From NCBI GenBank assembly GCA_003427395.1, contig BFEA01000568.1, positions 32,971-65,079 on the forward strand: a DNA stretch of 32,109 nt. Direction: 5' to 3'. The DNA comes from Chara braunii. Taxonomy: Eukaryota > Streptophyta > Charophyceae > Charales > Characeae. Position 1 is the stretch's first letter. Each line of letters begins with the position of its first letter. The translations under genes were made by a program, and so were the position numbers. Under the pieces are notes generated by a model, which was given only the letters and a program-made list of their open reading frames with translations, searched no databases and was not told the DNA's origin. Below, piece after piece: positions 20,047 to 28,432 of the stretch.

Positions 20047-20154
20047 GTGACTTTCAGGACATCTGTTAAAATTGGAACGATACAGAGAACCTAGACAAGA
20101 TTAGCATGGCCCCTGCGCAAAGATGACACACACAAATCAGGAAATGGTCCAAAC
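20047..20154 (+). pseudogene. U6 snRNA pseudogene, copy 1 (9-nt insertion)
   Basis: Nearly full-length U6-like sequence: GACATCTGTTAAAATTGG, AACGATACAGAGAA, then after nine extra bases GATTAGCATGGCCCCTGCGC, and an end AAATGGTCCAAAC. U6 is the catalytic snRNA of the spliceosome. The extra CCTAGACAA lies just after the ACAGAGA box, which pairs with 5' splice sites, and other substitutions are present, so it should not function. No T-tract terminator follows. A-rich sequence lies downstream. CTAAACGA upstream and CTAAAACGA downstream may be a decayed target duplication. Confidence 0.85.
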
Positions 20155-20352
20155 TAAAACGAAAAAACGAAACAGAAAGAAAACAAAAGATAGGAAAAAT
20201 GAAACGACTCATTGCCTTTTCCAATAAGTCGTGTTAGAGCATTAGCAGGCCTCTGTCTCAGCAAATCTCTGAATTCGTATATCGGACTGTATCTCCCTGG
20301 TTGTTTGGGTCGAGACCTCAATATAACCTGTAAGTGAGATTAAGATGGGGTT

Positions 20353-20450
20353 ACTTCGGGACATCCGTTAAAATTGGAACGATACGGAGAAGATTAGCAT
20401 GGCCCCTGCGCAAGGATGACANGCATAAATCGAGAAAAAAAAAAAAAAAA
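20353..20450 (+). pseudogene. U6 snRNA retrocopy, copy 2 (poly-A tail, target duplication)
   Basis: Starts CTTCGGGACATCCG, so the first few U6 bases are missing, continues through ATTAGCATGGCCCCTGCGC and stops at ATAAATCGAG, with the U6 3' end replaced by an A-run (20435-20450). AAGATGGGGTT lies at 20342-20352 and again at 20449-20459, an 11-bp direct repeat sharing A residues with the tail. Poly(A) plus target duplication is the signature of LINE-type target-primed insertion of an RNA. One base (20422) is N. Confidence 0.92.
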
Positions 20451-20567
20451 GATGGGGTTGCTGAGCCTCCAGTCAACAGCAAATTCATGATTACAGCTAA
20501 ACAGTTAAAAAAAAAAAGAAAAAACAAAGACTAAGCTAGCTCCTTGATAGGGGCTCGGCGCAGAATG

Positions 20568-20611
20568 TGTCTCGGGTCCCTTTTTTTTTTCTTTTTTTTT
20601 GTCTCGGGTCC
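20568..20611. mobile_element. Poly(T)-only insertion with flanking duplication
   Basis: GTCTCGGGTCC is present at 20569-20579 and at 20601-20611, separated only by a T-run with single C interruptions (20580-20600). An oligo(A) tail appears to have been inserted with nothing else, in minus orientation, generating a target duplication of about 11 bp. Confidence 0.7.
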
Positions 20612-20619
20612 AGAGCATA

Positions 20620-21615
20620 GTCAAATGTCTGGGACTCAAGTGGAGAATAGTTCAGTCGCTGTGACTCAATGGGAGCAGACTATAGTGCAGTGTGTGGGAC
20701 TCAATGGGAGTACTGCCCAGTCTCTGAGGCCCGGTGGGAGTAGAGTCCGGTCTCTGGGACTTAATGGGAGTACTGCCAAGTCTCTATAGCCCAGTTTCTT
20801 GGACTCCATGGGAGTATGGTCCAGTCTCTGGGACTACATTCCAGCCTCTGGGACTGGATGTGAGTATATTAGCCCAGTGTCTCGGAGTACCGTCCCAGCC
20901 CCTGGGGACTCCATGGGAGTATGATCCAGTCTCTGGGACTATATTTCAGCCTCTGGTACTCAATGGGAGTATAGTAGCCCAGTGTCTGGGAGTACCATCT
21001 CAGCCCCTGGGGGTTCCATGGGAGTATAGTCTAGTCTCTGGGACTCAGTGGAAGAAGAGTCCAGTCTGTGGGACTCAATGGGAGTACTGCCTAGTCTCTG
21101 GAACTCTGATGGGAGAATAGCCCTTCTGGGACTCCATTGGAGTATAGGTCAGTCTCTTGGGCTATACTCCAGTCTCTGCGACTCCATGGGAGTGTAGTAG
21201 CGCAGTCTCTGGGAGTAACACTGAGCATAGTCCAGTCTCTGGTATTCAATGGGAGTTGAGTATAGTCCAGTGTCTGGGACTCGATGGGAGTATAGTCCAG
21301 TCAATCGGAGTACCACCAAGTCTCTGGAGCTCCAATGGGAGTATAGCCCAGTCTCCAGGACTATAGTTCAGCCTCTGGGACCACAAAACAGTCTCTGGGA
21401 CCCAGTGCGAGTGTAGGCCTGTCTATCTGAAAGTATAGACCAGTCTATGGGTGTACAGTCCCAGTCCCTTGGACTCAATGGGAATGTAGTCCCACCTCTG
21501 GGACCCAATGGAAGTACAGTCCCGTTTCTGGGACTCACTGGGAGTGTCGTGCAGTCTAAGGTCGCATAGTCTTGCCCCTGGGACTCAATGGGACTTGACT
21601 TATCTCTGGGAGTAT
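20620..21615 (+). repeat. Minisatellite with GGGACTCAATGGGAGT core
   Basis: About 1 kb of degenerate tandem units of roughly 30-40 bases, each combining (T)CTGGGACTCAATGGGAGT with ATAGTCCAGTCTCTGGGA-like sequence. More than 20 cores are visible. Frames across it are repeat artefacts. Confidence 0.88.
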
Positions 21616-21848
21616 TGCCTCCTGTGTTCCCTAAGTGAATAGGCCTCCCATCAGTTTTACATCCCAACTCTCTAATTCTATAGGCCAGTCCAGGCAATCC
21701 TTTTTGTTTTTATAAATAAATTCACTGTGATGTCGAGGCAATCCTCTCTCTTTCGGCATCATGATGGAGTATCAGGGGCCATTCAAGTTGATTCAACCCA
21801 TTTTCCAGCACCCTTTTTTTTTCTTTTTTTTTTTCGTGTCGTTAGCAC

Positions 21849-21891
21849 CTAGGCTACCAGAGTGGCCCGGGATCACTTGCCCGGCCGGGCC

Positions 21892-21928
<37 letters not shown>

Positions 21929-22104
21929 NNNNNNNNNNNNNNNNNNNNNNNNNNNNNNNNNNNNNNNNNNNNNNNNNNNNNNNNNNNNNNNNNNNNNNNN
22001 NNNNNNNNNNNNNTTTTTTTTTTTTTTTTTTTTTTGCTGGGACCTTCCCTGGTCCTTGCACGGGCTGGCCACCCGGGACCCGGGCGGCCCGGCTGGTAGC
22101 CTAG
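21849..22104. mobile_element. GC-ended MITE with 8-bp duplication, copy A (contains gap)
   Basis: Starts CTAGGCTACCAGAGTGG and ends with the complement of CTAGGCTACCAGCCGGG. GTTAGCAC is repeated exactly on both sides (21841-21848 and 22105-22112). An 8-bp target duplication is typical of the hAT and P superfamilies. GC-rich blocks (CCCGGCCGGGCC; CACCCGGGACCCGGGC) lie inside each end. The centre is a long A-run, an 85-base assembly gap (21929-22013), then a T-run. No coding sequence is visible. Confidence 0.88.
21929..22013. other. Assembly gap (N run)
   Basis: Eighty-five Ns between a run of at least 35 A and a run of at least 20 T. Translations across it are meaningless. Confidence 0.99.
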
Positions 22105-22212
22105 GTTAGCACTACCATTCTATCGATTAAAGAAAGTTGTGTTTCCTCACCACTTTCTTTTTTTTTTTTTTCTTGTTCTTGTTCTAATAGTATTTATCAA
22201 GAGATGGCGGAC

Positions 22213-22418
22213 ATCAACTGACCTAGCTCAGTTGGTACACACCCATGGATTGTTGAAATGCAGGCCTGAGTTTGAATCCCTACGTAAACAGAGCCAAATA
22301 CCGTAGGGCCAGTCAGATGTATGATGATATCTCAATGGGAAATGGGCAATGGGCAAGCACTCGAAGACAGAGTACGTGAAACAAATAGCAAAAGAAAAAA
22401 AAAAAAGAAAAAAAAAAA
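22213..22418 (+). repeat. tRNA-derived SINE copy 2
   Basis: Head ATCAACTGACC, A-box TAGCTCAGTTGGTA (22224-22237), B-box GAGTTTGAATCCC (22268-22280), a short body with AATACCGTAGGGCCAG, then an A-rich tail (22389-22418). This is the best-preserved copy and shows the A-box that is interrupted in copy 1. Confidence 0.75.
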
Positions 22419-22517
22419 TCTGACCGGTCTGATGATGTCGGGAAAACTGCCGCCATCCTGCCTACATCATCCATTCATGAGAAGAGAGACTAAGGGGCTC
22501 ACTCCAGCACACAAGCT

Positions 22518-22560
22518 ACCAAATGTATCTGGAGCCCCGATGTGTCCCGATACATTTGGT
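22518..22560. repeat. Perfect 12-bp inverted repeat
   Basis: ACCAAATGTATC (22518-22529) and its exact complement GATACATTTGGT (22549-22560) enclose 19 bases. AATGTATCTCC follows nearby. No assigned function. Confidence 0.8.
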
Positions 22561-22941
22561 CACTTGTAATGTATCTCCACAACAAACCGTCCAGATAAAT
22601 TTTGGATGTTGTGCAGTGGAGCGGTGCCTAAGCTCTGCACAGAAGGGGTGAGAAGAGAGAGAGACTTCATAGACAGCAGCAGTAGCAGTCTGGCCAGATT
22701 ACCTTCCCGCATATGTCTTCGAATCTGTCCAGATTCGCAGATTGATTAAATCAATTGATAGATGAAGTCGTCGATTTGGAAAACACGAAAACACGAAACG
22801 AACCGTGAAACATTCTCTTTCTTGTTGTTTTTGTTGTTGTCGCTCTTTTCGATCACCATTCCCTTTTGAATCGCCTCCGCGTGGTGTTCGGAACAGAACG
22901 CTGATCAGCATTTCGCATGCGTGTGCCTCATCTCTCTAAGT
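22561..22941. other. Intergenic stretch, no recognised gene
   Basis: Holds a short perfect inverted repeat CGAATCTG-TC-CAGATTCG near 22719-22736. No gene recognised. Confidence 0.5.
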
Positions 22942-22991
22942 GATGGTCGAAACCTTTTTTTTTTTTTTTTTTTTTTTTGATGGTCGAAACC
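22942..22991. mobile_element. Poly(T)-only insertion with 13-bp duplication
   Basis: GATGGTCGAAACC at 22942-22954 and 22979-22991 flanks an uninterrupted run of 24 T (22955-22978). This fits target-primed reverse transcription of nothing but a poly(A) tail, in minus orientation. Confidence 0.82.
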
Positions 22992-24108
22992 ATAATTACC
23001 ACAGAAGCGAAGGTACCAAACCGGCACATCGTGCCTGGGTTTAAGTCTTTTATGGAAAAAAAAGGCGCATTTTTCTGAGCGTGCAGCAGCGACGCAAGTT
23101 CACAAACTTCACAGAGTTCTAACAGAAGTAACAGAGGGCCAAAGCTGAGGGGAATCCGTGTTCACTGATAGGAATAACTCCTCCGAATAAGTTAATCTTA
23201 ACCTAGTGAGACCTACTGTGCTGGCTGTGGCTGGCACCTGGAAGAGGCTGAGACTATCTTCTTGAGGCCAATCAGAGATTGCTAAGAAGTTAAGAACTGG
23301 AAAAAAGAAAAAAAAGAGTCAGTAAACACTGAAAGTGGCTATGGCTGACACCTAGAAAACATATGGTCACACATCTTTGCACGTGGATTAGCGATTAAAA
23401 AGCGACGGTGAACGATTAACGTGAGTGAAGCGGCTCATAGCCGACAAGAACAACTGGCTATGGCTGCCATATCGCTGGAAATGAGGGAGCTATAGCCACA
23501 ATATGCTGGCTATGGCTGCCATTGACTAGTTGGGTGATTTATTAGTGATACCCCCTGGTACATCCACATGCATCATCAACAAAAAAATTAACTAAATAAA
23601 TAAATAATTAATAAAAAATAAAAAAAAGATAGTAATAATACTGTAAAAGTCTAAGTACCTGGGCCCTCCGTTCAAACTCCACAGTAGGAAGGCGGTCGAC
23701 AGTGGCCGGAAAGGTTCGGCGGAACCATCATTAGTTCCGTTGGGACTTGCAACTCAGTTCCGGTGGAACTCAATTCCAGTGCCCCGCCTTAAGGCGGGGC
23801 ACTAAGTTCAATTTTTTTTGTTCTGCAATTTCCGCTCGTTGTGTTCAGGGGGTTGGTCCCCTCGGGCCCTAACCCGTAAGCGAAACTGGGTAATGGTCCC
23901 GGCCTGCGGGTAGACTGCGAGGACCCCGGCCTCGAATTGATATTATGAGGGACGTTGGGCCTGGTTCCCAACATGTGCAGCTCCCCACGAGTAGAAAGGA
24001 AGGAGGAACGGTTTTCGGTTAAAAAAAAAGAAAGAAAGAAAAAAAAAACTATGTAATACCAATACACTAAGAATGATGATGATGATGATAAAAATATAGT
24101 AATAATAC
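22992..24108. other. Intergenic stretch, no recognised gene
   Basis: Contains dispersed GGCTATGGC words (23337, 23456, 23508), AT-rich sequence (23575-23640), a perfect palindrome (23778-23803) and A-rich sequence (24020-24050). Around 23850-23990 is GC-rich unclassified sequence. No protein gene recognised. Confidence 0.5.
23778..23803. repeat. Perfect 26-bp palindrome followed by T-run
   Basis: The half-site AGTGCCCCGCCTT is followed immediately by its exact complement. AAGTTCAA and eight or so T follow. It looks like a bacterial intrinsic terminator in shape, but the context is eukaryotic and no gene feeds into it. Confidence 0.85.
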
Positions 24109-24116
24109 CTAATAAT

Positions 24117-24392
24117 CTAGGCTACCCGAGTGGCCCGGGGTCACTTGCCCGGCCGGGCCAAAAATAAATAAATAAATAAAAATAAAAACAATATTTTTAA
24201 ACTTTTATTTTTATTTTAAAATTGGTAAAGAATTTCGATGTGACCCTGAGGCAAAAGTTGTTCAGTTTATTTTTCTGCATAACATTTTTTTTTTTTCGGA
24301 TTTTTTGGGTTTTTGTTTTTTTTGTTTTTTTTGCTGGGAGTCCTTGCACGGGCTGGCCACCCGGGACCCGGGCGGCCCGGCTGGTAGCCTAG
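24117..24392. mobile_element. GC-ended MITE with 8-bp duplication, copy B
   Basis: A complete 276-bp relative of the element at 21849. Left end CTAGGCTACCCGAGTGG, right end the complement of CTAGGCTACCAGCCGGG. The terminal GC blocks nearly match copy A (two differences in about 43 bases at the left). CTAATAAT is repeated exactly at 24109-24116 and 24393-24400. The interior is AT-rich without a coding frame, so it depends on a transposase elsewhere. Confidence 0.92.
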
Positions 24393-24400
24393 CTAATAAT

Positions 24401-25182
24401 TTAATAAATCAATAATAAATTAATAATAATAAGAATCACATATTGCACAGATACCCTTGGAAAGGATTGGAGATTCCTATCCAATCCCTCCCAGCACCTG
24501 CTTGCCTAACCAGTCCGCAACAAGAACAACAACAACAACACCATTATATTATTACTAAATGATATACTTGGAATATGTTTTTATTCAATTTGTGCTAAAT
24601 GCATTTTTTTATTTTGTTTTTTTTAATACAAGCCGGGAACCCGGCCCACCGTCCCTTGACAATGTTGTTGTGCTCCCCCAACGGGACGGCATCACCGGCC
24701 GAACCCCGAGGGTTATACTTGGAACATTTTAATATTACGTTATTAACCGATCAATGTTAGTAATAACAACATATATTTTAATATTAGACGATCACTAATC
24801 ATGACCACCACCACAACAACAAAAATAAAAATCTGATAATAAAAAATATTAAAAATAAAAATTAAGAATTAAGTAATATAATATACTGTTAAAAGAAAAA
24901 ACAAAACTTCAGAACTCAGAACAGCCAAATTGAGATGGCAATGAACGACAAGACGGTGTCAAGCCAAAGGGCAAAATTATGGAAATATTCTTTAAAAAAA
25001 ATAATAAAAAACTTGAAAGTATAATAACATACATCGCCGAACAGAATATATATACACAAATGAATGAGTGCAGTGCTCAAGTTGCTTCTCCCTCCTCTTC
25101 CTCTGGATTCCTCCTCTCTCTCCATCTTCTCCATGTATCTTCTCCAGCTACTGGCTATGGCTTCTTCCCACTCCTTCACTGC

Positions 25183-25188
<6 letters not shown>
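24401..25188. other. AT-rich intergenic stretch
   Basis: Mostly AT-rich with TAATAA-like words. One GC-richer island at 24632-24712 includes GCCGGGAACCCGGCCC. No gene recognised. Confidence 0.5.
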
Positions 25189-25257
<69 letters not shown>

Positions 25258-25299
25258 CCCCCCCCCCCCNCCCCCCCCCCCCCCCCCCCCCCCCCCCCC
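25189..25299. repeat. Compound (TC)n(C)n microsatellite
   Basis: A long CT dinucleotide run (to about 25252) passing into a poly(C) run with one N at 25270. Poly-Pro/poly-Gly frames here are artefacts. Confidence 0.95.
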
Positions 25300-25345
25300 A
25301 TACCCCCCTCGACACAATGTCACAATCTCGAAGCCAATCCTCGTA

Positions 25346-25453
25346 GACCTTCCTCCCCCGAATAGAACGAATGGTCATTTTTGCTGCATCTGGATTGAAA
25401 GATGAATCCAAACACAGCGACAATGTCCACATGTACTAATCGGAGGAAGACAG
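25346..25453. mobile_element. TA-flanked MITE family A, copy 4 (divergent)
   Basis: Left end GACCTTCCTCCCCCGAATAG, right end the complement of CTGTCTTCCTCCGATTAG. TA lies at 25344-25345 and 25454-25455. The interior matches copy 1 (GGTCATT, GA(T/C)TGAAAGAT, CAAA(C/T)ACAGC(G/T)ACAATG), confirming family membership despite weaker ends. Confidence 0.7.
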
Positions 25454-25455
25454 TA

Positions 25456-26676
25456 CCGCTGGCCAATCCAACACGAGGTGTCGCTCATGCAACAATGCTG
25501 ACACTTGTCAAGACAATGTCCGTCTTCTGAAGCGGTGAGGAGTATGCAGCAAGTCTCTTTCTTCAATCATCATGACTCTCTTTCCTTTGCCCCCGTCAGC
25601 CTGAAGTTCTGGCTATGGCGTCATTCCTTCTTGTCTTTTGTCCTCTTCAATACCATTACCAGACTCTCGTTCTTTCCGCACCCTCAGGCTGAGGCTACGG
25701 ATATGGAGACCTTCCCTCTCGTCCTTCGACATCTTAATACCAGTGCCAAACTCTCTTTCCTTTGTCACCGTCAGGCTGAAGATATGGCTATGGCGGTCTC
25801 TCTCCTCTAGGTCTTCGAGTTTGTCGACACCAATGCCATAGTCTCCGTCCATAGCAAGAATCCGAACCAAATGAAGTCTCGGGAGACGAATGCTGCTCTC
25901 TGTCCTCCTCCTGGAGTATTCTGCTTCAGGTAGCTATGGCCGCCAGCCATAGGCAATACAACCAGGAAGCGTCCTCTATGGTGCTAGTGCACTGGCTCAA
26001 GCAACAAGTGCAAGGCAGAATGAATGACCAACAGTGGCAGCCATAGCCACAACCCGTAAGCGTGCTCTTCCTTCTCTCCAGGGGCAGGCCAGTCTTTTGT
26101 ACTTGTTGACATGGGGGCTTGGCCTGCCTCACGTTGCCCTGCTCGACGGGCTGATATTTCTCGATCTGAGCGGGGTAGGGTAGGGTTTGGGGGCGAGGGG
26201 GGCGGGAGGGGGGGAAAGAGCATATTTTGTCGCCGCTTGACTGTGCCTTCAATTAGTAGCAGGCTTTGGAAGCTTCCGCAAACAGCTTGCGAATTCCTGG
26301 GCCTTTAGATTGAGTGGGAGATCTAACACTGTAGTCTACTCTTCGACAAATCTTCGACTATTTGATGTCTGTGGACCGCGTAGGGCCTGACTGTTGACTT
26401 CCCTAGAGAACCCGGGTAGCGACCATAAATTTCAACCCTGACCCCAGGTCCACTCACCTAAACAAAATTTTTGAGACCCCTTTTTGACCCCCATGGATAG
26501 ACTTTTAACCACCCCCTGAACTTTCTAGAGGACCAGGGTACCTCAAGAATTCGACCCTGACCCCACGTCTACCAACCTAAGAATCTTTTGACGCCCCCTT
26601 TCAGAAATCATAGACCTTTAAAAAGAAAAGAAAAAAAAAAAATAGTAAAATACACAGACCTTTTGACCCCCCAGAA
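25456..26676. other. Intergenic stretch with weak internal duplications
   Basis: Around 25560-25830 there are repeated words (TCAGGCTGA(A/G)G, CTCTC(G/T)TTC). At 26400-26620 two degenerate copies 119 bases apart share TAGAG(A/G)ACC and CCCTGACCCCA. GGCTATGGC occurs at 25611 and 25786, and its complement at 26040. No recognised gene. Confidence 0.5.
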
Positions 26677-26702
26677 GGGCCAGAACCTTTTTTTTTTTTT
26701 TT

Positions 26703-26750
26703 AATTTGGACCATTTCTCGATTTATGCGTGTCATCCTTGCGCAGGGGCC

Positions 26751-26782
<32 letters not shown>

Positions 26783-26800
26783 ACGGATGTCCCGAAGGAC
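26703..26800 (-). pseudogene. U6 snRNA retrocopy, copy 3 (full length, 13-bp duplication)
   Basis: On the minus strand it runs from GTCCTTCGGGACATCCG through ACAGAGAAGATTAGCATGG to GAAATGGTCCAAATT, the most complete and best-conserved U6 copy here. The transcript end is followed by an A-run (plus-strand T-run 26688-26702), not the T-tract expected of a pol III gene. GGGCCAGAACCTT occurs at 26677-26689 and 26808-26820. Seven extra bases (26801-26807) lie between the U6 5' end and the duplication and partly repeat it. This is a processed copy, not a functional gene. Confidence 0.93.
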
Positions 26801-26936
26801 GGGGCCAGGGCCAGAACCTTCTAATTTGGTGAAAAAGCTACAACCCCCTTAAGACCTTTTGCAACCTACCCCACACCATAATGCGACTCTGTAGCGGTTC
26901 TTTTCCCCCCTAACTGTTTTCCAAAGGTCTTTGAAA

Positions 26937-27063
26937 TAGACAAACAGACAGACAGACAGATAGACAGATAGACAGATAGACAGATAGACAGGCAAACAGA
27001 CATATAGACAGGCAGACAGAGATAGCCAGACAGACAGATAGACCGACAGACCGACAGACGGAC
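26937..27063. repeat. ACAG/ATAG tetranucleotide microsatellite
   Basis: An array of mainly GACA and GATA units with interruptions. Confidence 0.93.
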
Positions 27064-28109
27064 ATGCACCTGAGTCTGCTGCCCTGAGCAGCTGCGGTCA
27101 TTTAGAGGAACACTGCTGGGACCTTACACAGACGTGTTGCTTACACGGCCCCAGCCTTGCTGAAAAGAAAACTCGTCGCCTAAGAAATTTTCGGAGGCCC
27201 AGCGTCGTAGATAAATCCAATCGGCGACGGGCAGCCTCCGAAAGGGCCCGCGGCCGATAGCTGGATGTACTGGTGGTTTAACTTAGGCTTCCCAAGGATG
27301 TTCCCATGCTGGATGTTGAACTCTGTTCATTTCCCAAAAACAACAGAAAAATTAAAAGAAAATCATATTAAAAAAAAAAAGGAGTACTGAATCTACTGAT
27401 TTAGAATTTAAGAAGAGAATTCAAGAAATAAAATAATAATAATAATAATGTGATGAGAACTGTTACAATGAAATACTGGCCAGATGCACTTGGGAAGCTT
27501 GCGCAAAGCTTCCCAGGCAGCCTACCTACGTAGCAACCCCTCTGCCTGCTCCTCCAATCCATCATCTTTAACCAGCAAAAAAAGCACAGGCCACGGTGCT
27601 AATACCTTTCCCACTGGGGCATGCGCCGTGTGACACCCTCTGTACAGCTGTCTGTCTAGTCAATGCTGCGAGCCTTGCTCATCGGAGATTTCCAACGTTT
27701 CCGGCATTTCTAGCACTTCTCAGGTCGTCTGTACACATGCATATCTATATACGATGAGCTGGTGAAAGTTCGACGAAACATCGGTTATAGCCGCTTCGTT
27801 TGTTGTCCTCTTCGTCCTCCTCGACTTCCGTTCACCAACATGACGATATGTACATATGTCATAGTCATATATTATTATCATTTAGCAATAATAGTATACT
27901 ATATACACTACAGATCTGGGTTGAAGGAACTAATCTGGAAATCAATCATTTGACGCGCTCATCAACAAGGAGTGGACCTGCAGCAATGTGGAATCCGTCC
28001 CTACATTGTCGTTACCCTGCATATTCCCCTTTCGAAGAGCACAGGGTTCTGCCTCCCCTTTGCACTGTCCCAAAGACAATCTTCCCTGCAAAACCCCACA
28101 TAGAGCCAG
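27064..28109. other. Intergenic stretch downstream of kinase 2
   Basis: Includes GC-rich unclassified sequence (27180-27260), (AAT)n (about 27430-27450) and a foldback-family arm (27745-27815). No gene recognised. Confidence 0.5.
27745..27815 (-). repeat. Foldback-family arm, divergent
   Basis: CTGGTGAAAGTTCGACGAAAC, TATAGCCGCT and TTGTTGTCCTCTTC correspond to the right arm of the palindrome at 4339-4561 in the same order. Confidence 0.6.
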
Positions 28110-28232
28110 ACTGATATAGGAGAACCTGCAGAGTCTGCTACAGGAGAAACCACAGAGTGTGGTCCTATAGGAGCCTGCGCTAAAGGACTCTGCGAGTATA
28201 GGCAGGCTACTACAGGACCCCGCAGAGTCTGC
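28110..28232 (+). repeat. Degenerate minisatellite, GCAGAGTCTGCT core
   Basis: Four or five imperfect units of about 24-33 bases combining AGGA(G/C), CC(T/G/C)GCAGAGTCTGCT and TATAGG(A/C). Confidence 0.6.
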
Positions 28233-28290
28233 TCCGTTGCACTGCGACATTCTCACCGAAATTTGTCTGACAGAGTTAAGAGTTGAGTCC

Positions 28291-28388
28291 GAGGAGAAGG
28301 CAGAGGAGGAGGGAAAGGACAAGGAGGAGGAGGAGGAGGAGGGAGAGGAGGGAGAGGAGGGAGAGGAGGGAGAGGAGGAGGAGGAGAA
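28291..28388. repeat. GAG-rich microsatellite past kinase 2 stop
   Basis: GGAGGAGGA and GGGAGA units on the plus strand, about 45 bases beyond the kinase 2 stop. It mirrors the tract next to kinase 1. Confidence 0.9.
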
Positions 28389-28432
28389 CAATCTTTTGCA
28401 GTTCTTTCCATCCCACTTGCTTTGCAATGCTA

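Noticed and set aside
23778-23815. Rho-independent terminator
   Set aside because: Stem plus T-run looks right, but the window is eukaryotic and no gene lies upstream on either strand.
26703-26800. Functional U6 gene
   Set aside because: Sequence is near complete, but an A-tail instead of a T-tract, a 13-bp flanking duplication and no convincing upstream promoter element mark it as a retrocopy.
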